Origin: Paenibacillus endoradicis
GTDB taxonomy: Bacteria > Bacillota > Bacilli > Paenibacillales > Paenibacillaceae
Direction: 5' to 3'
NCBI RefSeq assembly: GCF_024721975.1
Contig: NZ_JANQBB010000008.1
Coordinates: forward strand, 62,001-126,000
DNA: 64,000 bases
This document shows, piece after piece, positions 26,860-37,055 of the stretch (the stretch's first letter is position 1; each line of letters begins with the position of its first letter). The position numbers were made by a program, and so were the translations under genes. Below the pieces are notes generated by a model, which made no database searches, was not told the origin of the DNA, and saw only the letters and a program-made list of their open reading frames with translations.

Positions 26860-28083
26860 ATGAGTAGGTCATCAGCTAATACAAAGCGTAAACCGAAAAA
26901 GGACCCGAGAGTTAAGAAGCAGGCTGTATTACATGCTACACAGGGGACAAGAGTACAGTCACAGCGACAGTCCAACAATTATATTTCTCATACATTGCAG
27001 CAATCCATTATTCCTGTAATCAAAGCATCATTGCCCCCATTAAGCTCGGCTAATCTCAAAGAACGTAAATTAGATTGGAAGCCAGCATTACAGCAATATA
27101 TAACAAGGTACAATCAAGCTGAAACGGATCAATTTGCACCTCGCTTGAATGACTTGTATAGCGATGAAATACATCAAGAACGAGTAGAAGAAAGACTTGA
27201 ACGTGTTCGTGAACGTGAACTATTACGAGGTATTCATGCGGAAGGTAGCGAAACCAAGGCAGAAATTATACAAGTGAATGAATTAGATCGAGAGGTTGTT
27301 GTACATCTTCGTCTACATGTGAAAAGAAGGTTGCAACAAGATGGTCAACAATATATAGAGGAACGTCATGATCATGAACGGGTATGGTTAATGAACGATC
27401 ATGATAAATGGTTAATATCCAAAATTGAACCGATTATGTTAGAACGAAAACCTCGGTTTGGTGGAGCAGTTATGGATTGGAATTCTGAACATGAAGCGGA
27501 AGAAGAACCGCCTGTCATTGCAGTACCATACTTAAATACAGATCTTATTCCTAATTTCCGTAGAGTGACACAAGGGAAACGCTATCGGCGTGATCTAGTC
27601 GTTGCATACGCTGATCAATGGTGGAATAAAGGAAACCCTACTTATGATGAATTTGATTCAAATTGTACGAATTATGTTTCTCAATGTATCTTTGCAGGTG
27701 ACGTACCAATGATCTATACTAATAGAAGAGATAGTGGATGGTGGTACAAAGGAAGACAGCAAGGTAAAGAATGGTGGAGTTACAGTTGGGCAGTTTCTAA
27801 GGCATTGGCATCTTTACTCATGAAACCACGGAAGCAAGGTTTACGGGCTATTGAGAAAGAATACGCTGATGAGTTAGAACTCGGAGACATTATTGTGTAT
27901 GACTGGAATGGAAATACACGATATCAGCATACGACTATTGTGACGGCATTTGATGCGAAGGGTCAGCCGCTCGTTAACGCTAATACAACAGCAGGCAGAC
28001 ATCGTTATTGGGATTATAAGGATTCGTATGCTTGGACACCTAATACACATTACCGCTTCTTCCACATAACCGACTATGTATAA
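26860..28083 (+). CDS. Amidase-domain protein (putative amidase_6 family)
   Basis: About 407 residues. The ATG at 26860 has TGGGAGGG 6 bp upstream. The N-terminal ~60 residues are basic and low in complexity (KRKPKKDPRVKK). The middle third is a charged alpha+beta domain. The C-terminal ~150 residues carry the amidase_6 signature: VAYADQWWNKGNPTYDEFDSNCTNYVSQ with the catalytic Cys, then GDIIVYDW and a later QHTTIVTAF with the His. These are NlpC/P60-like papain-fold amidases thought to cut peptide or amide bonds in the cell wall. No signal peptide is visible, so location is unclear. Confidence 0.8.
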   Translation: MSRSSANTKRKPKKDPRVKKQAVLHATQGTRVQSQRQSNNYISHTLQQSIIPVIKASLPPLSSANLKERKLDWKPALQQYITRYNQAETDQFAPRLNDLYSDEIHQERVEERLERVRERELLRGIHAEGSETKAEIIQVNELDREVVVHLRLHVKRRLQQDGQQYIEERHDHERVWLMNDHDKWLISKIEPIMLERKPRFGGAVMDWNSEHEAEEEPPVIAVPYLNTDLIPNFRRVTQGKRYRRDLVVAYADQWWNKGNPTYDEFDSNCTNYVSQCIFAGDVPMIYTNRRDSGWWYKGRQQGKEWWSYSWAVSKALASLLMKPRKQGLRAIEKEYADELELGDIIVYDWNGNTRYQHTTIVTAFDAKGQPLVNANTTAGRHRYWDYKDSYAWTPNTHYRFFHITDYV

Positions 28084-28191
28084 TAGATAACGACACTAAT
28101 ATTCCATGTCTTATATTTAGATATCTCATTCATTAATCGTAGAAATTATAATCAAACATATCATTATAATGATAGTAGTGGAGGCAAAGTA

Positions 28192-29304
28192 ATGGGAAGC
28201 AAAGTTAAGGTAGGCCTTGTATACGGTGGTAAGTCTGGGGAACATGAAGTATCATTGTCCACCGCATTTGCAGTAATGAAAGAATTCGACTATAACAAAT
28301 ATGAGATTAAACCTTTCTATATTACGAAGCAAGGTCAATGGATTACTGGTCCATCGATGATAGAGGCACCTGCATCTGGCGAACAATTACGCTTTGAAGC
28401 TAGTGAAGCATCAAGTAAAGGAACAACTTACGCAGCATTATTTTCTATTTTTAGCGCACTAGACGGTGTGACGCATGAACAACAAGTCGATATCATGTTC
28501 CCGTTGTTGCATGGAACATTTGGTGAAGATGGAACGATTCAAGGTCTATTTGAAATGGCAAATATCCCCTACGTTGGGACAGGAGTACTTGCTTCTTCTG
28601 TAGGCATGGATAAAGTATTCATGAAAAAGGCATTTGCTGATGCAAATCTTCCGCAATGTGTATTCCGTTATTTTACAAAAGCACAATGGCTAAAGGATCA
28701 ATCATTCTTCTTAATGGAATGTGAAATTGCTCTTGGTTATCCTAACTTTGTAAAGCCTGCTAATCTTGGTTCTAGTGTTGGAGTATCTAAAGCTAATAAT
28801 CGTGAAGAACTTATAAAAGCTATTGATTATGCCTTCCGCTTTGACCGTAAAGTAATTATTGAAGAATTTATAGATGCACGTGAAGTAGAAGTTAGTGTAT
28901 TAGGAAATGATGAACCTAAAGCATCTATTGTTGGTGAGATTATTTCATCTAACGACTTCTATGACTATAAAGCGAAATATATCGATGGTAAATCAACAAT
29001 GGCAATTCCAGCTAATATAGATGAAGCCAAAATGACCGAGCTAAGAGAAATGGCAGTTACGGCATTCAAGGCTATTGATGGAACTGGATTATCTCGTGCA
29101 GACTTTTTCTTAGAAAGAAAAAGCGGTAACATTTATATTAATGAGCTGAATACATTGCCTGGATTTACACCGTTTAGTATGTATCCATTGTTGTGGCGCG
29201 AAAGCGGACTTAATTACCAACAATTGCTTGACGAGTTGTTGAATTTAGCTTTCGAACGTCATGCGGCTAAGCAACAAATTGATTTTGTTGGCGATAATAT
29301 GTAA
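28192..29304 (+). CDS. ddl: D-alanine--D-alanine ligase
   Basis: A 370-residue ATP-grasp enzyme that joins two D-alanines for peptidoglycan precursors. The N-terminal motif is GGKSGEHEVSLSTA. The ATP-grasp region has NLGSSVGVSKANN, EEFIDAREVEVSVLGN and the metal-binding INELNTLPGFTPFSMYP. The length is in the range of the larger Gram-positive Ddl/VanA-like group (340-375). The active-site omega-loop gives no clear sign of a D-Ala-D-Lac specificity. TGGAGG lies 9 bp before the ATG. A hairpin follows. Confidence 0.95.
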   Translation: MGSKVKVGLVYGGKSGEHEVSLSTAFAVMKEFDYNKYEIKPFYITKQGQWITGPSMIEAPASGEQLRFEASEASSKGTTYAALFSIFSALDGVTHEQQVDIMFPLLHGTFGEDGTIQGLFEMANIPYVGTGVLASSVGMDKVFMKKAFADANLPQCVFRYFTKAQWLKDQSFFLMECEIALGYPNFVKPANLGSSVGVSKANNREELIKAIDYAFRFDRKVIIEEFIDAREVEVSVLGNDEPKASIVGEIISSNDFYDYKAKYIDGKSTMAIPANIDEAKMTELREMAVTAFKAIDGTGLSRADFFLERKSGNIYINELNTLPGFTPFSMYPLLWRESGLNYQQLLDELLNLAFERHAAKQQIDFVGDNM

Positions 29305-29316
29305 AAACTACTTTAT

Positions 29317-29358
29317 ACGATGCCCGTCCCTGCTACGGTGGGAGACGGGTGTTTCTGT
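29317..29358 (+). terminator. Terminator of ddl
   Basis: Hairpin of ACGATGCCCGTCCC and GGGAGACGGGTGTTT with only a weak T-rich tail. Confidence 0.6.
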
Positions 29359-29454
29359 GATTAGCTAGCAATATGGTATACTTAATGGAATACAAGCATG
29401 GCCATTAACATGATGAATAAACATTATAAATATATCGAAGGTGAGGAAAAAATT

Positions 29455-29769
29455 ATGGGATTTCAGTCTGAATTCAACTCTGTATGTAAATTCAAATCTG
29501 AGCAAGAGCTTTATGAATTGTTAGAGTACGGTAAGGGTAAAATGGTAAAGAAAGGTTTCAGAGTTTATCCGACTGGTCAGAAGGTTATTGCCTACACACC
29601 AAACAATGAAGCAATTGCGATTGTTCTCATATTGGCATCTATCGCTGAAATCAATTTCCAAGGCGAAGAAGTTACACAAGTTGAGATGGAGCTTATTCGT
29701 AAATTAACAGAAGAAGAAGCACGCGTGCAAACGGCATTAGCGTATGAGATGTTCTTCGGAGAGCGGTAA
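29455..29769 (+). CDS. Small conserved-looking protein of unknown function, coupled to uvsE
   Basis: A 104-residue acidic soluble protein. The ATG at 29455 has AAGGTGAGG upstream. No motif I can name: an alpha+beta N-terminal half (LYELLEYGKGKMVKKGFRVYP) and a helical C-terminus (EEEARVQTALAYEMFFGER). It ends 3 bp before uvsE, so it is co-translated with a DNA-repair nuclease and may assist it. It is not similar in pattern to known UvsE partners that I can recall. Confidence 0.7.
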   Translation: MGFQSEFNSVCKFKSEQELYELLEYGKGKMVKKGFRVYPTGQKVIAYTPNNEAIAIVLILASIAEINFQGEEVTQVEMELIRKLTEEEARVQTALAYEMFFGER

Positions 29770-29772
29770 TAT

Positions 29773-30795
29773 ATGAAAGTAAGATTTGGGTTTGTCGCAA
29801 TGAGTGTCATCCTTGAAAATGCATCCCCATCGAAGACGATGACGTATGCTAGCTTTTCTAAGCTTAATGATCGTCAAGCTGCGATTGGGCGACTTGAACA
29901 GATCGCTCAACAAAATTTACATAGTACGTTACGTTTGTTGAAACACGCTCATGGTAATGATGTTAAGCTTTATCGGCTCACATCTAAACTTATTCCACTT
30001 GCTACACATGATGGATTGGCTGGATGGGACCCATATCCGATATTAGCTGACGATTTCAAAGCGGTCGGAGACTACGCGTTAGAAAAAGGGATCAGAGTAT
30101 CACTTCATCCCGATCATTTCTGCGTATTAAGTACACCTCGACCAGAAGTGCTTGCTAATTCTATTAAAGATCTTGAATATCATGTCGACATGCTGGAAGC
30201 AATGGGATTAGATGAACGTTCTAAATGTAACATTCATATGGGTGGTGCTTACGGAGATAAGATCACTTCCAGTGCTCGTTTTATAGAACAGTTTAGCAGC
30301 CTTCCAGATAGGTTGAAGCATAGAATTACGCTTGAAAATGATGATAAAACATTCAATGTAGAAGAAACTTTAATAGCAGCAGAAGCGGTTTCGGTGCCGA
30401 TGGTGCTTGATATCCATCATCATGCGGTTAATCCTGGTCATATTACTGACGAAATGCTTACGGAACAATTTTGGCCACGTATCCAAGGAACTTGGGAGAG
30501 AGAATTGCATCGATTGAAACTATCTAGCTTAGAGCAACTTCCGGTGAAGATTCACGTTTCCAGTCCGAAAAGTATATCTGATCCAAGAGGGCATGCTGAT
30601 CTTGTTGAAGTAGCTCCTGTCCTTAAATTCCTGAGAGCTATTGCTTCAAAGGCGAGTCATGTTGATTGTATGTTAGAGGCGAAGTCAAAAGATCAAGCAG
30701 TATTTCAATTAATGGACGAGTTGAAGCAACTTGCACTTACATCAGATGACATTTCGATTATCGATGATGCTAGTATTGAAATAAAGACACAGTAA
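29773..30795 (+). CDS. uvsE: UV DNA damage endonuclease
   Basis: A 340-residue TIM-barrel nuclease that nicks DNA 5' of UV photoproducts. UVDE-family motifs are seen in order: MKVRFGFVAMS at the start, HPDHFCVL, NIHMGGAYGDK, ITLENDDKTF (metal-binding Glu), LDIHHHAVNP, and HVSSPK. Metal ligands (His, Glu, Asp) are intact. The length fits bacterial UvsE (about 300-345). The start is at the ATG 3 bp after the small upstream gene. Confidence 0.92.
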   Translation: MKVRFGFVAMSVILENASPSKTMTYASFSKLNDRQAAIGRLEQIAQQNLHSTLRLLKHAHGNDVKLYRLTSKLIPLATHDGLAGWDPYPILADDFKAVGDYALEKGIRVSLHPDHFCVLSTPRPEVLANSIKDLEYHVDMLEAMGLDERSKCNIHMGGAYGDKITSSARFIEQFSSLPDRLKHRITLENDDKTFNVEETLIAAEAVSVPMVLDIHHHAVNPGHITDEMLTEQFWPRIQGTWERELHRLKLSSLEQLPVKIHVSSPKSISDPRGHADLVEVAPVLKFLRAIASKASHVDCMLEAKSKDQAVFQLMDELKQLALTSDDISIIDDASIEIKTQ

Positions 30796-30994
30796 ACAAC
30801 TTTCCCTATTGTTGTTGAGCTAGAATATTATTTTTCTAAGTTTCTACGGCAATAGGAGATTTTCACATATAAGATGTAACCGTTTTCGAAAACTATATTT
30901 GAAGAGACCATGAATTTATAATAATATGAATGAGAATATCGAGTAAATGATAGAAAACAATCAAAATTAAGTGAAGAGAGAAGAGTGATAGATC

Positions 30995-31843
30995 GTGAAT
31001 GAAGAAAAATTGCCTCCAGTTGTTGGCATTAAGAGTTTCACAGCTGTCGCCATTAATAGTGCAGCAAAAGCTGGAGAATGGATCAAAATAAAGCTAGGTA
31101 GCTTTGAGAATCTAGAATTAAAATATTCTACTGCGGATCTAGTTACCGAAATCGACAAAGGGTCGGAACGTTTGATTCGAAAATTAATTGGAACACATTT
31201 TCCTGATCATGCTTTTCTAGGTGAAGAAGGTGTTGAGCCTGGTGCAGAAGCATCCTCAAAAGCTATTGCTGATGTGAAAGATGCTGAATATTTATGGATA
31301 GTTGATCCTATCGATGGTACAACCAATTTCGTGCATGGATTTCCATTTTTCTGTGTATCAATTGCATTAGCTTATAAGGGCGAGGTCATCGTTGGAGTTA
31401 TCTATGATCCGATGAAGGATGAGCTTTTCGTAGCTGAAAGAGGTAAAGGAGCTTATGTACACGGTAAAGTACTGACTGTATCCAAGGATGCAACGTTGCA
31501 ACAAAGTCTTATTGCTACAGGCTTCCCAGCAGACCAAAGGTATGCACTACCACTTAATATGAAGAGCTTACAACATCTTGCACCGAAAGTACGTAATATT
31601 CGAGTCTCAGGCTCAGCAGCGCTTCACATGGCTTATGTAGCAGCAGGACGTCTTTCAGGTTTCTGGGAAATGAATTTGAACAGCTGGGATCTTGCAGCAG
31701 GTTCACTTCTTATTCAAGAAGCGGGAGGCACGGTAACGGATATTGCGGGTAACCCATATACATTAGAAGTTCGCAATATTGCATCTTCAAATGGGATTAT
31801 TCATTCAGAGTTAGTTGAGGAATTACAAAAGTCACTACTTTAA
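30995..31843 (+). CDS. Inositol-monophosphatase-family phosphatase
   Basis: A 282-residue magnesium-dependent phosphatase of the SuhB/IMPase family. Motifs: DLVTEIDKGSE, the first acidic GEEG, WIVDPIDGTTNFVHGFPFFCVSIAL, and WDLAAGSLLIQEAGG near the C-terminus, with all metal-binding acids. The substrate may be inositol phosphate, a sugar phosphate, PAP or fructose bisphosphate, which sequence does not settle. The GTG start has a modest AGAGTG upstream. It is monocistronic. Confidence 0.9.
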   Translation: MNEEKLPPVVGIKSFTAVAINSAAKAGEWIKIKLGSFENLELKYSTADLVTEIDKGSERLIRKLIGTHFPDHAFLGEEGVEPGAEASSKAIADVKDAEYLWIVDPIDGTTNFVHGFPFFCVSIALAYKGEVIVGVIYDPMKDELFVAERGKGAYVHGKVLTVSKDATLQQSLIATGFPADQRYALPLNMKSLQHLAPKVRNIRVSGSAALHMAYVAAGRLSGFWEMNLNSWDLAAGSLLIQEAGGTVTDIAGNPYTLEVRNIASSNGIIHSELVEELQKSLL

Positions 31844-32026
31844 TAACCTTTGTGAAATTATAAATAATAATGAAGTTTAGATGTTATGAGCTAATTATGA
31901 ATTGATAGATTTGACAATATAGTGAATAATAGTTGTGATGTAATATTACAAATAGTGATATTTCTCACGGTGTGCGTTATTAAACTACACTAAGATTAGA
32001 ATATATTAGGGTAAAGGAGCAAAAAT

Positions 32027-33301
32027 ATGAAAATTCGTCAAAGCATAGTACGGAAATTCGTGCTTGGTATAACGCTTGCCTCTTCAATTACTTATGCAAC
32101 GAGCGCATTTATTTTACTTGTGATGGATGGAATGTTTGAAACAATACCAACCTGGTTGTTTGTAGTAGGAACCCTTGCTTTTGGGGTGTTTTGGACAGGA
32201 TTATTCGGTTATTTTGCTGCGAAATGGTTACTTCGGCCTTTACTCGCTGTGACTAATAATGTTACTGAAGCGGCTACAGGAAATTTGAATGTAGCTTCAG
32301 TAGAGATAAAAAGTCGAGATGAAATGTATCAACTTAGTGTGGCTGTAGATACAATGTTACGTCAATTCAGAACAATAGTAGAAAGTATTAAAGAGAATTC
32401 AGCACAAACGGATAAACATGTTCAGGAATTGCAAGGTGCAGTCAATCAGTCAGCAGTTCAACTTGAAGGATTGACAGTTCAATCTGAACAGATTACATCT
32501 GGTACGAGTATGCAAGCTAGTTCTACTAACTTACTATATTCATCTGCAGATGAACTATATCAATCTGCACTTCATATGCAATCTGAGGCAAATGTTGCTA
32601 AACAACGTACGGAGGAAATGAATCGCGCTGCGACTCAAAGTGAAGAAGTATTCCGTTCACTTGTAGATGGCATGCGCAAGTTAGAAGCATTGAACAAAGG
32701 TTCTTTAGAAACGATCGACCAACTAAGTCAGCTAGCAGAAGAAATCGGAAATATTTCAAGTGTGGTTGGCGGTATCGCAGATCAGACACATCTGCTCGCC
32801 TTGAATGCAGCTATTGAAGCAGCGAGAGCGGGAGATGAAGGTAGAGGGTTTGTCGTGGTTGCTCAAGAAGTTAAGTCTTTAGCGGATAGTAGCGGTCAAG
32901 CTGTTGGTGAAATTCGTACATTAATAGATCAGGTTCAGCAAGGCGTTGCTCGTGCTGTGCAATATATTACAGAGCAATATAAGCTCTCTAGCCAAGAGGC
33001 AGAGAATGGTGAGAAGTTTGCACAGGCTTTCCATGAAGTGAAAACAGATGCTGTAACTGTGGCAGTTACGGTCGAGAAAATGGCTGAATTACTTGCAAGA
33101 CAAGCCGTTCAAGTAGATGAGTCACGTGAACAGACAAGTCGTGTAGCACAAGTGGCAGAGAATATTAGAGAAGGCGCAGAACGCGTTCATGATACGTCTC
33201 AACAACAAGCAGCAGTGATGGAAGAAATCGCTGCTTCGACTGATGAATTACGTGTGAAATCAACGGATCTTCTGCAGAAAGCAGCTTACTTTAGAACTTA
33301 A
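32027..33301 (+). CDS. Methyl-accepting chemotaxis protein without extracellular sensor
   Basis: A 424-residue receptor. Two membrane segments (residues ~13-33 and ~42-63) are joined by only a few outer residues, so there is no ligand domain. They are followed by a HAMP-like linker ([24 protein letters not shown]) and the signalling hairpin with tip [35 protein letters not shown]. Such receptors often sense energy state or membrane changes, or act with another receptor. AAAGGAG is 8 bp upstream. A terminator follows. Confidence 0.92.
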   Translation: MKIRQSIVRKFVLGITLASSITYATSAFILLVMDGMFETIPTWLFVVGTLAFGVFWTGLFGYFAAKWLLRPLLAVTNNVTEAATGNLNVASVEIKSRDEMYQLSVAVDTMLRQFRTIVESIKENSAQTDKHVQELQGAVNQSAVQLEGLTVQSEQITSGTSMQASSTNLLYSSADELYQSALHMQSEANVAKQRTEEMNRAATQSEEVFRSLVDGMRKLEALNKGSLETIDQLSQLAEEIGNISSVVGGIADQTHLLALNAAIEAARAGDEGRGFVVVAQEVKSLADSSGQAVGEIRTLIDQVQQGVARAVQYITEQYKLSSQEAENGEKFAQAFHEVKTDAVTVAVTVEKMAELLARQAVQVDESREQTSRVAQVAENIREGAERVHDTSQQQAAVMEEIAASTDELRVKSTDLLQKAAYFRT

Positions 33302-33315
33302 AATTATACAATGAT

Positions 33316-33356
33316 AAAACCCGAGAGTGGAATGATTCCGCTCTCGGGTTTTTTGT
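33316..33356 (+). terminator. Terminator of the second chemoreceptor gene
   Basis: AAAACCCGAGAGTGG (33316-33330) with CCGCTCTCGGGTTTT (33338-33352), then TTT. Confidence 0.93.
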
Positions 33357-33501
33357 CGTGCTTTACTGTCTCACTTCATATACTTGTATTGAGAAAGTAG
33401 ACTTAAAGAATAAATCAATCTATTACTGCTAAAGTAATTTTAGCAATTCTAATTATTTAATGAAAATGAAATTGATCATATGTGGAAATTGCAAAAAATG
33501 T

Positions 33502-35127
33502 TTATTGCGATAAAGTTTTTCGATATTCATTTGGCGTTAATCCTTCATGTTTTTTGAATACTTTGCTGAAGTACTTTACATCTGGTATGCCTACCATTTC
33601 TGCTATTTTATTAAGTTTAATATTGCGATTTAACAATAAAGATTTTGCTTTATTCAAGCGAAAGCTAGTTACATATTCCGTGAAACTAATAGCATATTCT
33701 TGCTTGAATTTTCTTGAAATATATTCACGACTAATTAGAAAAGTATCAGCAATTTCTTGTAAAGTAAGTTCTTCATTATAATGAATCTCTATATACGATA
33801 CAATATCAGAAAATGAACGTGACTTATTTTGTTGAATACTAGTAATTGCTTGCGATAGGTTCAAGTTAAACTGCAATACCCATTGTCGCCAATCATGTAA
33901 TTTAATGCTGTAATCGTTGATGTTTGGTGGAATATTTAATGTATCTTGATGTTCCAGCATAGTTAGCAACTCGTTTTTTTGATTGTTCGAAATTTCTTGT
34001 AATAATGAGTTACGAAAGCTAAACATATCATCTAACCATAAGTGTAATAAGTGAGGGCTAATGTAACCGTTATTCATAAATTTTTCTATACAGGATATGG
34101 AATATTTCTGGATTAAATGTTGATTGCCACTTAGTAAGGCAACTCTCCATTCCTCCTTCACATCAGCAAAAGAATAAGCTACATTATTTTGGAATTGCCT
34201 TGTTTCACTACCATCATGCAAATAGGATGCAAAATCGAGCAGATTACGATGATCTAATGCCGAAATCGCTTCGTCATATTGTTTAGCTAGACTAGTTGGA
34301 AACTTGACTAGCGTCGTTGTACCGAAGTGGAACTTGCGGGAAAAATGGATATATATGGCATTATTAATTTTGTTTGTGATGAAAGCTCCATTCACTTTAT
34401 TATCCCACAATAGTAAAATGATTTGATCGAATGAACCCCAGTATTTAAACGCTACGCCATTAAAGTTCCCTCCGATGCACTCATTACAAATATTTTCAAT
34501 AGCGTAAAGTAAAAGATCCACATCGTTACCGAACCTATCTAATAAAGGTTGGTCTGCATTGTTAATTTGTAATATAACAAGTTGCGCATTAGTAATTTGG
34601 TTTGGAATAACAAGATCTTTTTTCAATCGTTGTATAGTGTAGTTAATATTTGCAGTATCATTAATAAGCCCAGAAAGAAGTTTCTCATCATGTACTGGCT
34701 TAAGTTGATTAAGCATTATCGATTGATTGAATTGGATTTGGCGAGTATTTTCCTCAGCTAACCATGCCTTAATAGCTGTAGCTACTGCAGAATTTATAAT
34801 ATCAGCATCGATTGGCTTTAATATATAATCGATCCCGCCACATTGTACTGTATTACGCATATATTCAAAATCACCATGTCCACTTATTACGATAAATTTA
34901 CAAGTTTTTGAGAATTTTTCTATCCAGGTCATTAACGCAATGCCATCACCGGCATCCATCATCATATCCATAATGACAATCTGAGGTTTGTAATCACTCA
35001 TCATTTCGATTGCCTTGTTCCCACCATCTGCTTCTTTGATTTCATTAATCCCATGTTCTTCCCAATTAACCAATAACCTAATCGCTTTTCGTACGCGAGA
35101 TTCATCATCAACTATTAAAGCTTTCAT
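33502..35127 (-). CDS. YesN-type response regulator with AraC DNA-binding domain
   Basis: A 541-residue regulator. The receiver domain (residues 1-~120) has the acidic pair Asp7/Asp8, the phosphorylated Asp54 (IVIMDMMM) and Lys in ILKPID. A long middle region of ~300 residues is variable. The C-terminal AraC domain has two helix-turn-helices (LTLQEIADTFLISREYISRKFKQE and IKLNKIAEMVGIPDVKYFSKVFKKHEGLTPNEYR). It lies 2 bp after the kinase gene, forming one operon, and very likely turns on the divergent sugar transporter and hydrolase genes. Confidence 0.93.
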   Translation of the reverse strand: MKALIVDDESRVRKAIRLLVNWEEHGINEIKEADGGNKAIEMMSDYKPQIVIMDMMMDAGDGIALMTWIEKFSKTCKFIVISGHGDFEYMRNTVQCGGIDYILKPIDADIINSAVATAIKAWLAEENTRQIQFNQSIMLNQLKPVHDEKLLSGLINDTANINYTIQRLKKDLVIPNQITNAQLVILQINNADQPLLDRFGNDVDLLLYAIENICNECIGGNFNGVAFKYWGSFDQIILLLWDNKVNGAFITNKINNAIYIHFSRKFHFGTTTLVKFPTSLAKQYDEAISALDHRNLLDFASYLHDGSETRQFQNNVAYSFADVKEEWRVALLSGNQHLIQKYSISCIEKFMNNGYISPHLLHLWLDDMFSFRNSLLQEISNNQKNELLTMLEHQDTLNIPPNINDYSIKLHDWRQWVLQFNLNLSQAITSIQQNKSRSFSDIVSYIEIHYNEELTLQEIADTFLISREYISRKFKQEYAISFTEYVTSFRLNKAKSLLLNRNIKLNKIAEMVGIPDVKYFSKVFKKHEGLTPNEYRKTLSQ

Positions 35128-35129
35128 TA

Positions 35130-36953
35130 TTATTCACGCTCCAATGTTACTTGTGCAGGAAAAGTAATCATGACAGAAGTCCCTTTGTTTTCAGCATTAT
35201 TACCAATTTCTAAAGTTGCTTTATTATCGTAAAGTAGTTTTAATCTTGTTAGTACATTACTTAGACCGATAGAAGGATGTGTCGTATCTTCATTGCTATC
35301 ATGATCAATATGGTTAATTAAATTGATCGCAGTATGCTCTAGTTTTTGATTTAACTCATGCAATTTTTCAGGGGCAATAGGCAATCCATTATTGCTTATT
35401 TTGATATATATAACGTTAGCATGTAGTGCATTGACCTGAATCATTAATTGCTGATTATCTTTATTTCGCTCAAAACCATGCTTGAAATAATTCTCTGCGA
35501 TCGGTTGTAGTATCAACTTTGGTACAGGCAAAGATAGTAAAGTTTCATCAATAGTATATTGTACTGAAAATTGATTTTCATATCGTTCTTTTTGCAATTC
35601 AATATAAGCTTTGACATGATCAAGTTCATCGTTTAGCTTAACTACTTTGTTGTTGTTGTGCATACTATACTGCATCATTTTAGCTAGAGAAGAAAGTAGT
35701 TTATATATTCGATCATTATTTTGTTCTAAAGCTAAAGTTCCGATAATTTGCAAAGTGTTATTGAGAAAATGTGGGTTTATTTGTGCTTGCATTGCCTTTA
35801 GTTGGTTATTTTTACTGGATAATTCTAATTTATACTCCCGTAAAACTAAGTTATTAATCGTTTTCATCATTTCACGAAAACGATTAATAATGTTACTAAT
35901 TTCATCTTGATTCTTCACGGATGGAATAGCGACATCTAATTGTCCGGTTTGAATTAAACTCATATATCTTGAAAGCTGACGTATCGGCATTGTAATACGA
36001 ATAGAAATGATGACGGTTGCAATAACAATAGTAATTAATGAGATGGTCAACAACAATAAGTTAATCGTAGCAGCTTTTTTTGTTTCTTTCGTTAAATATG
36101 CGATAGGTATTTCCTTCACTAGTTTCCAATCGGTTAAATTGGTTTTTATTTTTTGATAGACAAATAAACTGTTTTCTGATTCAAAATAATCTTGAAGTTG
36201 TTCATTAGCTAGCACACCTTCGTCGTACCAATTAGAAGCAAAAGGTTGTCCGTATTGCGTAGCATCATCACTGTAAATTAACTGGTTGTTATGATCAATA
36301 ATATAGAACTTTTCATCGCCCGAATCATACAAATTATGAACAATGTTAGTAATGGCTTTAATATCAACATCAATTGCTAAGTGACCTATCACCTCTGTGG
36401 AAGGTATTTTTTGTATTTTTTTTTGCAAAGTAAATACATGACGAGCAGTATAGTTGTTAGTTGTTAATGATGTTAATCCATACGTATGGCTTAAATGGGT
36501 AGGTAATATTTGTTCGTTAGTATCCGTGGTGGGATATACATCGATATTATGGTTACGACTAGGTGTGTTTAATGTAACAAGCGTTGCTTTGTTATTTTTA
36601 TTTTCATATAAGTACACTTGATACACATCAGGAACTACAGTTGTCATGTAACGCAATGAATCATAAACACGCGATTCACTAAACATATCATTGTAGCCAC
36701 CTTGAATAAGCGATTGAATCGTATAAATATTAGAGCTTGCTCGATTTAAATTATCTAATAAAGTTGATAAATTATTCGCCCCTTGAAAGAGTAAGTTCAT
36801 ATTTTCTGAAGCCACTCTTTCTTTTAGAGATTCGTTCGTATAAAAATAACTGACGAACATCGTAGCTGAAATGGGAATAATAGTTGCAAGTAATAAAAAA
36901 ACAATTAACTTACTTCGAATCGTTTTAAACTTCAATCTAACACTTCCAATCAA
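35130..36953 (-). CDS. YesM-type sensor histidine kinase
   Basis: A 607-residue membrane kinase. Membrane segment 1 is at about residues 15-37, followed by a ~250-residue extracellular Cache-type sensor, a second segment (~290-312) and a HAMP domain (IRITMPIRQLSRYM). The phospho-acceptor His395 is in INPHFLNNTLQ of the His_kinase family, followed by an ATPase domain with KLILQPIAENYFKHG and a C-terminal GLSNVLTRLKLLY. It senses sugar or binding-protein state in related systems. The TTG start at 36953 has AAGGGG 7 bp upstream. Confidence 0.93.
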   Translation of the reverse strand: MIGSVRLKFKTIRSKLIVFLLLATIIPISATMFVSYFYTNESLKERVASENMNLLFQGANNLSTLLDNLNRASSNIYTIQSLIQGGYNDMFSESRVYDSLRYMTTVVPDVYQVYLYENKNNKATLVTLNTPSRNHNIDVYPTTDTNEQILPTHLSHTYGLTSLTTNNYTARHVFTLQKKIQKIPSTEVIGHLAIDVDIKAITNIVHNLYDSGDEKFYIIDHNNQLIYSDDATQYGQPFASNWYDEGVLANEQLQDYFESENSLFVYQKIKTNLTDWKLVKEIPIAYLTKETKKAATINLLLLTISLITIVIATVIISIRITMPIRQLSRYMSLIQTGQLDVAIPSVKNQDEISNIINRFREMMKTINNLVLREYKLELSSKNNQLKAMQAQINPHFLNNTLQIIGTLALEQNNDRIYKLLSSLAKMMQYSMHNNNKVVKLNDELDHVKAYIELQKERYENQFSVQYTIDETLLSLPVPKLILQPIAENYFKHGFERNKDNQQLMIQVNALHANVIYIKISNNGLPIAPEKLHELNQKLEHTAINLINHIDHDSNEDTTHPSIGLSNVLTRLKLLYDNKATLEIGNNAENKGTSVMITFPAQVTLERE

Positions 36954-37055
36954 TATTTTACCCCTTTTAGTTCACGCTAGTAGGTATTTGTTTGTTCTTC
37001 ATATCACTATAATGACATTAATATAGCATAAAAGAGTTAAGAAGGGAGATACCTC

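Noticed and set aside
30801..30862. Weak hairpin after uvsE (CCCTATTG ... CAATAGG)
   Set aside because: Short stem with a ~40-nt loop and a poor T tail; not enough to call a terminator.
31981..32007. Possible sigma-D promoter before the second chemoreceptor (TAAA, 15 nt, then AATATATT)
   Set aside because: The -35 and spacing fit, but only about half of the -10 matches and the region is AT-rich, so it could be chance.
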